Part shown: positions 1 to 13,300 of the stretch, one piece after another | How positions within the stretch are numbered: position 1 is the stretch's first letter | Layout of the letters: every line of letters begins with the position of its first letter | Source: Allodiplogaster sudhausi | Lineage: Eukaryota > Nematoda > Chromadorea > Rhabditida > Diplogasteridae | Assembly (NCBI GenBank): GCA_945643635.1 | Contig: CALZFC010000009.1 | Location: forward strand, 463,501 to 527,500 | Direction: 5' to 3' | Length of the DNA stretch: 64,000 nt | Notes under the pieces: generated by a model | Seen by the model: only the letters and a program-made list of their open reading frames with translations | Told to the model about the DNA's origin: nothing | Databases searched by the model: none | Made by a program: the position numbers and the translations under genes

Positions 1-551
1 GTCTGTGCAAGATTTACTTATTTATATTAATACATTATCAATGTAACACAGCACGAACATGTGTTCCTTCTTTACGAGACAAAGTCGATAACGTAAAATG
101 ATGGACGAAAAAGGTGAAAGACTTTCTCATTGTCAGACGAATCAAGAAGATAGACCGCATCGGCTAGTGCTTTGTTCTCATTCCAAATATTTTGAAAGAA
201 TGGAACGATGCAGACGAATATGCATACATATTTTGCCGAAGTTAATTTTTCTGCACTTTTCTCCGTCCATTGTTCGCCATGAATGGATGGATAGCTGTGC
301 CATCACCAATCATCTCTGCCCCACGCCCTATTTGAATTTGGCGCCCTTCGGATAATTAGTGTGTTTGTTGCTTCGTGGTGCGTGTATGCATTGCCTTTGG
401 TGCGTGGTGTTATTACAGACTTCAACAATATCCTCCGTCTTGTTCTTCTTCTTCTTTTATGCTTCCAGCAATAAAAAAACTCTGCCCACCCCGGCCAGCT
501 TTTATTGCCATTCTAAGAGGAAAGCAGAGCGACCGAGAGAAAGAAAGAATA

Positions 552-639
552 TGCCGCCGAAAAGAATAACATTTGAATTGTTGCAGAGAAACAACGAGTA
601 CGATGATGATGATCTGCCCGTATTGACAAAGGGAGAATA
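552..639 (+). CDS. Possible isolated N-terminal coding exon
   Basis: An ATG at 552 opens a short frame (MPPKRITF..., then an NNEYDDDDLPVL segment) with a non-repetitive, hydrophilic, acidic composition unlike the surrounding GA-rich DNA. The frame reaches TAG at 638-640, but a GTAAGA donor-like site overlaps that stop, and a second GTATTG site lies after the Pro codon upstream. Splicing from the second site in phase 0 to the exon at 3128 would extend the channel N terminus. This is inference: no partner exon is proven, and it could equally be a chance frame. Confidence 0.22.
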
Positions 640-740
640 GTAAGAGAGATAGAGAGAGCGAGATAGAGAGAGAGAGAAAGGGAAGGAAGTGTGCCTTCTG
701 TCGTTGGAGGCAAGCAAGTCATCAACCCCCGAGGCAGCTA

Positions 741-756
741 GTCTCTCTCTCTCTCT

Positions 757-797
<41 letters not shown>

Positions 798-811
798 GCT
801 CTCTCTCTCTA
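741..811. repeat. (CT)n microsatellite
   Basis: An almost uninterrupted CT dinucleotide tract with a few TT or CG interruptions. It creates a false Ser/Leu-rich frame on the plus strand and an Arg/Glu-rich frame on the minus strand. Confidence 0.95.
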
Positions 812-1230
812 TCCATGCCGTTCACCAGTCCATTCTGCTCTCGCCCTTCTCGTTCAGCCTCCACCGTGCCGTCAGAGCCACTGCTCTGCATAGGGATCGC
901 GCCGATTTTACAAAAATTAAATCTTGCCTTCTTCAACTTTTGTCGTTGAAAACTTAGATTTGGCCAATAGTATATATAAATCAATGTATTGTGTAGAAAT
1001 TCTAAAAGTGATATGATCTACGGATCTGCTGGGCATGTTCACGTCAGAGTGTTGTAGTGCTTCCTCTGCTGCTCGTTGGCAGTGAGCCGGCGTGGATTGT
1101 CGATAGTCGGCTTAGTCAGAATTGAAGACGTGCTTGTCATCGGTGGAGGATATCACTTTTTGGGGATCACACGAGGAACAGCTAATGATGCGCCTCGGGC
1201 AGTGGCTAGCAGGCAGCGTGAAAGAGTATG

Positions 1231-1398
1231 GTAGAGTGAGAGGAAGCGAGGGAGAGAAAGAGAAAGAGAAGATGCGAGATAGAGAAGAAGGGAAAGAGAT
1301 AGAGAGTGAGAGAGAGAGGAAGTGAGAAAGAGAGAGAGAGAGAGTGAGAGAGAACTGAAGTGAGAGAGATAGGCAGTGAGAGAGGGAGAGAGGGAAAG
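1231..1398. repeat. Imperfect (GA)n tract
   Basis: Purine-only stretch made of GAGA units interrupted by AAAG and GTGA. It is the cause of the Ser-rich minus-strand frame across 1112-1654, which has no family signature. Confidence 0.9.
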
Positions 1399-1933
1399 TG
1401 AGTGAGTGAAAATGAAATGAGAGCGCGACTAAAGAGAAGCTCTTTTCAAGGCGGATAATTGCGATTTTGGTGGAGGTTAAGCTGGGCTGAGATGGAGTGG
1501 AGAAGAGAAATAGAATAGCTTTGACAGAGACGCTAAGACAGCAGCACCTCTTGAAAGAGTGAGGACAAGAGGGAAGAGGAGAGGATACAGAGATATGGAT
1601 ACAGAGGGACATGGAGGTTTGGATGCTCGACGAAGAAATGATGAGAGGGAGCATGTGAGACTGAGAGAATGGAAGAGTGAAGGAGAAGGATATAGAAAAG
1701 ATAGAGAGAGAGAAAGAGAAAGAAGAATAGATGAGATTCCAGTTCTAAACCACCGCCATCGGGAATTCTGTGTCGTTTATTGCGTTGTACATATGCGTGG
1801 AGCGGGCAGGAGGGTGGTTCCCTCTCTCTCTGCCATCTTTCCTTCTCCCATGCTCATTTCTGTTCTGTTTCCATATGCCGTGTGGTGGTGACTCTGGTCT
1901 TCCTCCTTTGTCCACGGGAGGGAACGCGTCCTT

Positions 1934-1938
<5 letters not shown>

Positions 1939-1980
<42 letters not shown>

Positions 1981-2110
1981 AACTATCGCCCCCCCCCCAC
2001 CATCCTCCCTCGCCTCCCACACCAAACGACATTCTACTTTCTGCATCTTTCTCTCCGCTCTCTCCCTTCTCTCTCTTCTCTCTCCTCTCTCTCTCTCTTC
2101 TCTCTCTTCT

Positions 2111-2155
<45 letters not shown>

Positions 2156-2277
2156 CCTCTTCTCTCTCTTCTTTCTCTCTTCTCTCTCTTCTCTCTATCT
2201 TCTCTCTCTTCTCTCTTCTCTCTCTCTCTTCTCTCCTTCTCTTTCTCCATCTCTCTCTCTCCATTTCTCTCTGCCCT
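1939..2277. repeat. Long pyrimidine (CT)n region
   Basis: Two CT tracts (about 1939-1980 and 2045-2277) separated by a C-rich spacer. Minus-strand frames here read as Arg/Glu repeats and are rejected as genes. The tract is long enough to be polymorphic and a likely assembly weak point. Confidence 0.93.
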
Positions 2278-3130
2278 AGCCAGCTATGACATTGCGGATG
2301 CAGCAATGCGAAGTCAGTCATCGCCTGGAAGCCATCAACCACCCCATTCTTCGGCCTCAGAAGAAGTCGGAACTTGGTTCATGGACCATCCCTAACTCAT
2401 TTACGCTCGTGGCTCTTGCTATTTCCTTATTGTCTCGGCGTGACTCTTACTTGTATTGGGAAATTGTAAGAACAAATTCCTGCCTGCATTAAATTCCAAT
2501 AATTAGCGTTTTTGCATGACTACATATATATGTATGTATGCATGTATTTTCTGCGCACTTCTAACTCTTCAAATCATTTTTGCTTCGACAAAAAAAACTA
2601 ATTAAAATTTGTTAATGCTAGCTGGAATTATTCTCATTATTTTCATTATTTATTTTTATTTTTTTTGAACATATTATTTTATTTGTTCTCAATTCCATTC
2701 AAGAATAGTAAATTTTTGGAGATGGATTTATTTATTGTTGCAAGAAACATGAATTCATCTTTACAATTAAGCAGAATATTAAACGGTACATGATCTTGAA
2801 TGGTTGGTCAATGTATGCGAAAATGCGACCCGAGTGCAAAGTCATATAATACGGCGTAATATCTTTCCAAACCCCGTGATATGTTCGGTGCTTGTTTACG
2901 TACATACATCTGTATGTATGCACATCCATCCGGGTCATCCAAGAGCTGAACCAGATAATGTTACAAAGTTACAACATTGTCTTTTCTTCTTTCTCATCTT
3001 CTTTTTTTCAACGCAATCGCTACGAATATTTTGACATGTCATGTACGCGTATTTTGAACTGAAAGACACGTGAAATTAATTCGTGTTTTTTTACATTAAG
3101 TTTACCAGTTACAACTTCTTCTTGCAGAAA

Positions 3131-5129
3131 ATGCTTCAGCAGCCGGTGGCACCGGAGCTCCGCAGCTTCCAGTCGCTGTCGAAATACTCGGGAACACGGT
3201 TCGTCAATGTTTCTTTGGATTCATTTTTTTGTCCAATTAAACCGAGGAAACATATTTACTTGTTGAACGATTTCCTCTTCTTCGGGTCTAATGTACCCTG
3301 GCTTACTTTGATTTCCTCACAGATTTTGTTTTCCTCTACCGCTTAACAATGATGATTTCATTGGAGACGGCGATGAGATCAGCGATAAGAATGTTTTATT
3401 GAGCGCCAGGAAGATGACCGCAAAACAGAGTTGATGAATGAGAGTCGTGAAGTGTGCGAAAACGGTAGAGAGAGGGAGAGAGAGAGAGATAGACGGAGAG
3501 AGTGAGAGAAAAAGAGATCGAGGAGAGAGAGAAAGAAATAAAGAGAGAGAGAGAGAAACGAGAGATGACAAAGAGCTTCTTCTGAACGGGTGTCAGACAC
3601 GAGAGAGAGAGAGAGGGAGAGAGAGAGAGGAATCATCGAAGGGTGATGGGAAGAGTACCCAGGGCAAAACAAGAGTGTAGTAACTAACTGGACTATCTGG
3701 CCGAGTCCCAATGTCAGTCCCTGGGCGACGCTTCTTGGCTCATGGACGAAAGCACTCCACTTCTTTAACTGCTTCCCAGACTATCTCTTTCTATTTCTCT
3801 CTCTCGCTCTCTTCCCTCTCATTTTCTCTCTGTCTCTCTCTGTCTCTCTCTCTCTCTCTTCCCTCTCATATTCTCTCTGTCTCTTTCTCTTTGTCTCTCT
3901 CTCTTTGTCTCTCTCTCTTTGTCTCTCTCTCTCTTCCCTCTCATATCCTCTCTGTCTCTCTCGCTATCTTTCCCTCTCATATTCTCTCTCTGTCTCTGTC
4001 TCTCTCTCTTTCTCTCTCTTCCCCTCATATCCTCTCTGTCTCTCTCTCTGCCTCTCTCTCTCACAAGCTGTAGCCTCTCCTCTCCTCATCATTCATTCTT
4101 GGAGAGGTCTGCTGGCTCGTCGTCAGTCGCAGCAGGCTCTCGCCCGCCGCGCCTCTCAGACGCAGTCACAACGAAGGCGCACCGAATTCGCCGATGATGA
4201 TGTTAGCCAACAAAAGATTTCTCTTGCTATTTTTTTTACTAATTACTAATTTGAAATTAATTAATTCTAGACTAGTTTTTTCTTAATTTTTTTTTCAAAT
4301 CAAGAAGGCAGTACTCTATTTAATCCCTTTGAAAGCCATGTTCCATGCTAGCAATTATAATAATGCTCTCGATCGCGCGCATACCAGAGAAATGCTGTTT
4401 TTCCACATCCTTTATCCGTTCCTTTCTAGAATGTGTCGGAGCCGGGAGAGGGAGGGATCTTAGACTCGGTGACCTTTGGGGAACACCGAGTGCATATACA
4501 TGTTCATTTTTTTGTACGCATATGTACATACATTCATGCATTATCGATGATATGGATGGTACAATGCCATCGACTTCTCATGATTAGTATAACCCCCGCC
4601 TCGCGGCTTCTCCATTCTTTATTCTTATATTGAAAATACTGCATTAGTTGGAGAGGGGGAGAAGAGGAGGAACGGGCAGAGATAGAAGAGAAACATGGAG
4701 ACACAGCGAAAAAGAGAGTAGAGATTGGTGAAGATAGTAAGTGCCAGTGAAGATGTCACTATGATGAGGATGCCGGCAAGCGATCGAAAATGAGTGAGAG
4801 AGGAAGAAACAAAAGAGTGAGTGAGAGAGAGAATGCTGGAGGAGGGCAGACAGAGAAAGAGGGACAGAGATGCAAAAAAGCGAGTATTCGGGAAGAGCTA
4901 CGTTATTCGGCCGTCCGAATGTCCTCGGAGGAAGTCCTTCTTATCCGTTGCCTCGGCCGGGTGGAGACGCTTTCCCCCCTACCATGTTCGCTGGCTGGCT
5001 GGCTGGCTGCTTCCCCCCTTTGCCCCCTCCGGCCAGAGCTGTGCCGACGTCCTTCCTCTTCTCTCCACACCCATTCACTAATCCATTGGCCCTCTCCTTT
5101 GCTATTCTCTCCCTCCCCTCCGCATCTTA

Positions 5130-5174
<45 letters not shown>

Positions 5175-6520
5175 TTCATCAATGGCTCCTCTTCATTTAA
5201 CACCTCGTGACTAGTGGACAGCAGTTGCCAAAATTCCTTTCTTGTCGAATGTGTACATACCTTGCCATTATCCATTATCCATGGTCGTTGACATCCAAAA
5301 TGGTCGACTCAACAATTTTTGATGCTTACTCTTCCACCATCGTTAATTGATTGGGTTTATGCCGAATTTTAATCAAAAGTGATTTAAGCGATTCCTTTTT
5401 ATTTTATTCAAATAACCTTTTTCTCGAACATAAGTTTACGAAAATTAAAAAAAAAGATTGGAAATGTTGACCTTACTGTCGGAGAGGACATTGCCGAGTG
5501 GGATGGGGGGTAAACAATCCGGGGAAAGCGTTGCATCCGTTTGTTTTGACGCGCCGCGTCCTCCTTTCATCTCCTTGGTTTTTTTTGGAGTTTTGTCTAA
5601 GAGGCACATGTCTCGGCTAGGCTTACAATGAGTGTGTTTGTGTGTGTGGCACACTCATGTTATGAGGAGAGTAGGAGAGAGTGGAGGAAAGGCAAGGAAT
5701 GAGTATATTGGGTGGGAATAAGGAAGAGAGGGAGATGAGCGAAAGAGAGAGCGATGGAGACAGAGAGAGAAAAAGAGAGAGAGAAAGAGAGGAGAGAGAG
5801 AAAGGGAGGAGAGAGAGATGGAACGTGAGTGTCCTCGCCTCAATGGCTGCTTTGGCGCGTCGTCAACTGCAAGGACTGCTTCTATCTGGGCAATCGCTCT
5901 CTCTCTCTCTCTCAATCTCTCTCTCTCTTTCTCTCTCTCTTCCTCAGCTTGTTCACCTTCTTCCTTGAGAAGGCACATCATCTCTTCACCTCTCGCTTCC
6001 TTCTAAGGCGCGCTTCATCCAAGCAGCCCACCTTAAGGTCTTCTCTCTTTCACACCCTCTCACCCTCTTTCTCTCTCTATTTCTCTCTTAATATATCGCA
6101 CTCTCTATCTAACACCCTCTCTCTATCTTACACTCTCTCTCCCTCTGTCTCTCTGTCTCTTGACACCTTGTGCCTCTCAATCTCTGTCTATAGAGGAGGT
6201 TGCACGTCATGTGCATGGCCCCCTCTGCAACTGCCTCCTTGGCATGCCACCCCCACTGCCCCGTCCACTGAACCGTGTTATGGCCCTCGCCAGCCAGAAA
6301 TCCATCGTCGTGGCGCTTGTCGTTTGTTCTCTTCGCACTGCGAGACCTCCACCGACTCTATTGCCCGCCATCCCCCCATCTACTCCACTCCTCCAAACTT
6401 GCCACCCTGCTCTTGGCTTCTCTTTCTCTCCTTCCTCCTCCCCTCCCAAGTAACTAACATTCCCCCCACCTCCACATCGAGACACTCACTCCACTCGTAT
6501 ACACCACTCTCTCTCTCCTT

Positions 6521-6556
<36 letters not shown>

Positions 6557-8072
6557 ACTTTGGAGCTCCTTTCTTAAAGTGGATTGAAGAAGAAGAAGAA
6601 GAAGAAGACGAAGAAGAAGAAGACGGCGAATTTGACGAAGGCCTCGGAAGAGTGACGGCCCTTCCATCTCAATTCCGGTCTCCGGCTCCTCTTCCTCCTC
6701 CTTCCATATCCATCCCCCCCCCCACCCACTCCGCTTATCCCTGCCATGATCGCTCTCTTCCAGAATGTGTGCCGTTTCATATGTACATACATACCTTACC
6801 ATTCTCTATCAACATATGTACTTATTCCGATGTCTGGCTCTGACTCAATGCTTGCTTGCCCTCTTCAGCAGTTCTCTCTCTCTCTGCCCATCATGCACTT
6901 ATAATGATTTGACTTGTGTGTATCGATAGAATATTAACCATAAGTGAAAGTTGGATTGCAAAAAAAAGTGTTTTATTTAACCGATTGAATTTAACCGATT
7001 GAAAATGCAGGCCATGGAAGCGGGTACGAGCCATGCAGCAACAGCAGGAGCCACTGGAGCCACTGAAACGACGCTCTCCGTCTCCCCGATGGAGGCTGGT
7101 TCTTCTTCTTCTTCCCTCTTCCACTTCCACTTCCATTACATTCTCTTTAATCGCTCTCATAATCGTTATTAGCATATGAGGCTAATGTGAAATGCATATT
7201 AGTCATTTTCTTACTATGATGTCTGCCAAAGATATTAGACTGCAACGGTTGAGAAGTTATATGTATGTATATGATTGATTTTGGGGCCAGAGCGCGAGAC
7301 AACAAGCAAAGCAAAATGAACGGAGAGAGGGAGAATGAGAAGAAATAAAAAATTAGAGGAAAAAGTCAGTGCGCGTCTCATGAACATGAGTGTGAGAGAG
7401 AGAGAAAAGAGAGAGTGAGAGAAAGAGAGAGAGAGAGAAGACAAAGAGAGCAGAAATGCACAGAGTTTTCATGTAAAACGAGGCCTCTCGTGAAGAGCTC
7501 TAGCAAAAAGTGTGGAAAGGGTGAACAAGCATCTGCTCAAGTGCATGACAAGCAATTATCACAAGCGAACAACGGAATACAAAGAGAGGAGAAGAGCATT
7601 TTAAACATTAGACATCTCTTCTGTCTTCTGACACAAAACTGTATGACGGGGATAATTTTAGCCTTTTCTCAATTCTGGAACATTTCAGGAGAGTAATTCT
7701 CGGAACTTGCTAGCTATAAGAGCTTTACAGTGATTAATTGAGCAAAACTAAGAATATCGATCAATAATTACGTTCCTTATCTTAACAGTTGTGCTGCTGG
7801 TTTCAGAATCGAAGTTTGCGTAAGTCATCGTCGCCCTCGTTGGAAGGCTGCAGCGCCAGTCGAGGGCCAGGCACCGGCAGTGGCAGCAGGCAGGTCGAGT
7901 GGGGCGACGAGGAACAGATGCAGGACGACTTCGATCCAGAACATCCCTATCCATTGTGAGTGAGAGAGAGAGGGGAGGAAGACAGAGAGAGAGAGAGTGT
8001 GTGTGAGGCATAGAGAAGAGAGAGAGAAAGAATGAAAGAGAGTGTGAGGGCTGAGAGTAGTGAGAGAGAGAG

Positions 8073-8108
<36 letters not shown>

Positions 8109-10262
8109 CAAAGAGGAAAGATCTGGCGTCATGACCAGAACGATTTGCAGATTCGATAAGACATCGCTCTTCATCTTCAAGCAATCAAAGATTCCACGCC
8201 GATGGACCCTGTCGGCTGTGATGTCCTCATGGTTCGACCGAGTCACCATGGGAGTTATTCTCATCAACTGTATCACCCTCGGTAGGAAAGTTTGGTGCTA
8301 CAGTATATTAAAAATAACAGATAACTGCTCTTAAGGAATAATAATAAAATGATAATGTTTAAAAAAAAGATCCTCCATCAGGAATGTATCGACCTTGTGA
8401 GGATGGCGCAGACTGCACGACATTTCGTTGTTTCGTCCTTGGCGTCATCGATCACATCATCTTTGGCTACTTTGCAATCGAAATGGTAGTTAATTTGCAT
8501 AACTTTAACTTTTAATTAATTTGCATAACTATAACTTTTAGTTAATTTGCATAACTTTAACTTTTAATTAATTTGCATAACTTTAACTTTATTCACTGTC
8601 ACAATAGTGGCAGGTGAATAGTTTTGCACTGTTAAAGCACGATAGAAAATATGTATGAATAAAAGTAGGCAAAACTATAATCGCGATGGTACTGACGTGA
8701 GAGTGCACGATTAGAAGATGTTTATATGTAGTTCACGTCGGAAGGGCACTGAACTTCGCTATGGATTTTTGGTGCGATTCTATACGAATAATTGCATATA
8801 GCTGCATCAAAGGCGTAAAATGTACTTGGAAGCTATAAAACTTGACCCATTACAGATGATCAAAATTATTGCGATGGGTTTCTCCGGGCCGGCTGGCTAC
8901 ATATCAGACACGTGGAATAGGCTCGACTTCTTTATAGTTTTAGCGGGGTTTGTTCGTGCTTATATTCACCCTTAAACCGAGAGTAAAAAATACATAAATA
9001 TTTTAGGTGTGCCGAGTACTTGCTGCAAGAGTATTTGGGCAATATAAACTTGACAGCGATTCGAACGATACGAGTGTTGCGGCCGTTGAGAGCCGTCAAT
9101 CGAATACCTTCAATGCGGATTTTAGGTCAGTTTCCGTTGTTTTTTCTGTGTCGAAAGGCCTTCTATTCCCTTGATTTCCTTCCATTGTCTTTAATCTTCA
9201 GTTAATCTTCTTCTGGACACGCTTCCGATGCTCGGAAACGTCCTTTTGCTTTGCTTCTTTGTTTTCTTCATATTTGGTATTGTTGGCGTGCAGTTGTGGG
9301 CCGGATTGTTACGGTAAGATCTTTCAAATGAATTCTTTTCTTTTCTCTCTATCTAAAACGGCGTCTGAAATTTTTCTCTTTTAAATAATATTTATTAATC
9401 AGTATTCTCGTTTTTTTGTTATCTTTAAAAACTGTGTTTAAAGGAATCGATGTGTTCTCAACACGAACATTAGCGGGAACATTTCTCTCTTCGAGAATGT
9501 CTCATTAACAAAGTGAGTGTAATTTTTTTTTGCTTTTTTTATCTTCTTGTCTTCTCTTAAGCTCTTGTCGGTTTTTGCTTCTATTATTTTTCGCACTTTT
9601 CCATTTTGCTGTTCTCTTGGCGATGCCGCTCTTTTTCTCTGCTCTCTTTACGCTTGATTGGCAAATGTTCCAAAAGTGTTCCATGCCTCCAAAAGTGTCT
9701 CCTTGTCGTGTGAAGATAGTGCATCTGACGGGGGCTCTTAGCCATATGCCATGCCATATGGATATGTGTCGAGGGCGCATCAAAATTTGCGCTTGATGCC
9801 CACCGGAGCATCGAATCGAACACACGAGACCCTGCGGACTCTCCACCCGCTTATGGCCGCCGCACAGAGGGTAGCAACTCTTTTTTTGGCCTTGCCGAGG
9901 AAGGAAGAGGAAGGCGGGCGGCCAGCAGAGCCAGCCCGCCAGTGACTTCTCTCTATGATGTGGCCCCGTTCCCGCGGGAACCATCTCCGAGCACTCATAG
10001 ACACCCCCAGCAGAGCGCTTCCATTCTAGCAAGAAGGAGAGGCCGCACTCGTTTATTTCTTTGCTGAAAACGAGAAGAGCCAATTTACGTTACTGCTATT
10101 AGAAACACAGCCAGAAAGAGAGAGAGACAAGATGTCTAAACTCTTCCTGGAGTGAGATGCAACAGAGAGAGAGAGAGAGAGAGAGATAGGGTGTAGTGGG
10201 ATACAAAGAGAGAGAGAGAGAATGAGGGAGAGAGAGAGTGATAATAGTAAATGAAGGAGAGC

Positions 10263-10304
<42 letters not shown>

Positions 10305-13300
10305 CCATGCATGGCTACACTCTGCTCGCCTAAGCACAACTCGTCGTCATCCCTTTTGAACAGTGGAACGAGAAAGACTTCTGTGTCTTCGTTCCAAATG
10401 TAAGAAGAAGCACGAGTGCATGTGAACTCACTAACAATAAGGAATGCTTCCGAAAATGAGCTCGCACTCTCTTTCTGACATGAGGCCTCCATGGCTCATA
10501 GAAGGCGCACAGGCACAATACCCACGTGGCTGAAAGAATGGGGTGGCCAAAATGTATGATTCCATTAGGGTAATTGATCCTTCTTTCTACTCTCTCTCTC
10601 TCTCTCTCTCTCTCTGTCTAGGCTCTCTCTCTTTCTCTGTCTCTAGGCTCTCTCTCTCTCTCTCTCTAGGTATTACATCCCCGAGGACACTTCGCTCGAG
10701 TACATCTGCAGCCAGAGCGATGCCGCAGGCATTCACACCTGCCAAGATCTTCCTCCATTCATCAAGGACGGCGTCGTGTAGGCGGCTAATATCATTAATT
10801 TATTTTCAATCCTTAATATTTATCCAATATACTTTTAAGCGAGGGCTCGCCAAAAACTTCGTCAGATTCCGGCAATCAAAGAATCTTCTAAATCCATCCC
10901 ATTTTGGATCCCTCGACTATTCATTAATATTTTGAATAGCATGATAAAAATTATAAAGACTTTTACAATAAAAACTATAAAGAATTATATATATATATTT
11001 ATATACACATGTATATATATATATAACAACAGATGCAACCTGACGATTGACGAGTGGGAGAAGGTGGACAACCAGTCGTGCATCAACTGGAACCGCTACT
11101 ACAACGAGTGCGCTGTGAACGATCATCGCAACCCATTCCAGGGCTCCGTCTCCTTCGACAACATTGGCTTCGCATGGGTAGCCATCTTTCTGGTGAGTCG
11201 CCATTTATTTGCTCTCTCTCTCTTTTTCTTTTTTTAGACCAATTCTCAGTTTTGACAATTTGTCTAAATGAGACTCTTTCTTCACTTACAATTAATTTGT
11301 AGGTGATCTCACTGGAAGGCTGGACGGACATTATGTACTTCGTGCAGGATGCACACTCCTTCTGGAACTGGATCTACTTTGTCCTTCTCATCGTGGTATG
11401 CATGTCTAACTCTAATTTTTTCTCTTTTTTTTGCTACAAAATTCAAGGATGCGCTCTAATTGGTGAGTATTGAGTGATTTCAAAAAAAGATGATGAAATA
11501 GTTGACGGTAAAAAAAATCAAATAATTGATTAGAAACATGACGAAATACTTGATAAAAAATATGACGAAATCCTTGAATAGATCGGAGCCTTCTTCATGA
11601 TCAATCTGTGCCTCGTCGTGATCGCGACACAGTTCGCAGAGACCAAGAGACGTGAGACGGAACGGATGATGCAAGAGAGGAAGCGGCTACGATCCGCCGG
11701 CTCAATATGTAAGCGAGGAGCTTTCTCATTTCATTTACACTTCTCGTCGGTGTTTGGTCGACCTTGTCTCTTGCTCTCTTCTTATTTTCGACGAGTAGTC
11801 GTCGTCGTCGTGAAAATGTGTGCCTTATTGGAATCGGAGGAGTGTCTCTGTCTGAATTGGCAGCCGGAAGCGACCAGGGCGCGGGCACTTCGAGCAAGGA
11901 CGGAGGGGGCGACAGTGTTTACGCTGCTCTCGTCCGCTTCATTGGACACAACTTCAGGCGTCTCAAGCGACGGAGCATCCGGGTAGGAAAGACAGCAATT
12001 TTATTAGAGAGGTTCACAACGAATTCTTCGGTGCAAATTTGAAAAAAACCAGCCAAAACAAGTTAATAAATAATTGCTTCTTCTCAAAGGAATCATCGTT
12101 AAACGAAACTCGACCGTTATTTTTTATTGTTTTATTTTATTTTATTTTATTGACATTTCTCGAAAATACATGCTCTCTCGCCGTTCGGTAGGGCAAAATG
12201 GCGCGAATTTGAAAATAGATTTTTTAAATTCTCATTTTAAAGGAGTACCGAAGTTACATGGAGCGCAGAAGATTGAGACGAGAAGGAAAGATGCAAGGAA
12301 CAGCGAGCGGACGGCATTCTTCTCTGTCGAAAATAGACGAACGATCTGAAGGTACACGTTTGCTTTTATTTATTTAGGTAACTTGTTTCTTTTTTCAAAG
12401 CATTCTTTTAAAATTAGTCGCTCGCATTCCGCGTATGAGTTCCCACTCTATCTCATATTCGTTGACTTTCTTGCATGCCTACATAGAGACAGTTGTACAT
12501 ACTTATGTATTATGTGTATTGTTAGAAGGCCTCTCATCTCCCATCGCCACTGAGAATCATTTCTTATCTTCCGCACACAAGAAGGACAACAAGCACAATG
12601 GAGATGGCTTGTCGAGGAGGCCGAGCAAGCCAGCAAATGGAAGTTTGCACAGTTAGTTTCTTTTCTTCTTCTTCATTTTTTGACTAACATTTTTCTGACA
12701 AATTGTCTTTTGATTGTTCGATATTTATTTATTATATAATATCTAATCATTGTGAGACAAGTAATAATTTCAGACGGAACACGCGAGAAGGTGAACGAGG
12801 ACGAAGCAGCAGCTGATGAGAGTGGCTCTTCGTGTGGCAGTGACGAGGATTCTGACGTTGATGAGGAGGGTGAGACGAGTACGTCGAGTGGCGACGAAGC
12901 AGAAGAAGAAGAAGAGGAGGAGGAGGAAGAGAATACGGAATACGCCGAGAAGAGGATCTGCAACCAGCATTCCGTACGCTTGTTTTTATGGATTCTGTAG
13001 AACATTCTGCCATTTTCGTTATTTTATTTATTAATATTATATTATATTTTGGTAGCTCTTGTCCCATTTAGACGCGTATGAAAGTGCTTGCATGTTTTAG
13101 CGGCAACGACGGAGGAAGAAGGAGAAGAAGAAGAAGCCGTCTCGCTTTCGCGCATTTCGTGAACGAATTCGCCGCTTCATCGTGTGTGACCACTTTACGC
13201 GGGGCATTCTGGTGGCCATTCTCGTCAACACGCTCAGCATGGGCGTCGAATTTCATCAGCAGGTTGAAGATTGGTCTCTTTGGTCACATTCATACATAAT

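Larger units (their letters stand above)
1..3130. other. Low-complexity 5' flank of the calcium channel gene
   Basis: No convincing complete gene is visible here. The stretch is dominated by GA- and CT-rich microsatellites (listed separately) and by AT-rich sequence from about 2500 to 3100. The long open frames are Leu/Ser- or Glu/Arg-rich readings of those repeats and are not supported as genes. The 5' UTR, promoter or further 5' exons of the channel gene may lie here. One possible short coding exon at 552 is listed separately. Confidence 0.6.
3131..7955 (+). other. cca-1: Cav3 N-terminal cytoplasmic region, exons 1-4
   Basis: Proposed exons are 3131-3198, 3323-3429, 4074-4201 and 7807-7955. 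Phases agree throughout (2, 1, 0, 2). The region is hydrophilic, with an acidic patch in exon 2 ([11 protein letters not shown]), an Arg/Gln-rich exon 3 and a Ser/Gly-rich exon 4 that ends in an acidic stretch plus PEHPYPL. The PYP motif matches the position of the PYP that precedes domain I in vertebrate Cav3. Exon 3 is spliced from an acceptor directly after a long CT repeat. Exon 2 uses a weak donor (A|GTTGAT), so additional or different exons in the 4202-7806 intron are possible. Confidence 0.6.
8151..11708 (+). other. cca-1: Cav3 domain I, exons 5-14
   Basis: Exons: 8151-8281, 8382-8485, 8856-8947, 9007-9125, 9202-9313, 9444-9512, 10670-10777, 11033-11192, 11303-11395 and 11582-11708. 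They encode residues 151-522. S1 ends [14 protein letters not shown]4 carries the Cav3-type motif [20 protein letters not shown]5 is followed by a Cys-rich extracellular turret with N-glycosylation sequons. The P-loop is SLEGWTD, with the selectivity Glu, and S6 ends [12 protein letters not shown]. All junction phases agree. The motifs are diagnostic for T-type rather than other four-domain channels. Confidence 0.95.

Noticed and set aside
3711..4249. Long Leu/Ser/Phe-rich open frames in several readings
   Set aside because: They are translations of CT/TCTG microsatellite. The same applies to frames at 741-811, 5829-6160, 10053-10337, 28019-28101, 36614-36754, 37813-38319, 47042-47640 and 54124-54566. 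None has a family motif or joins exons.
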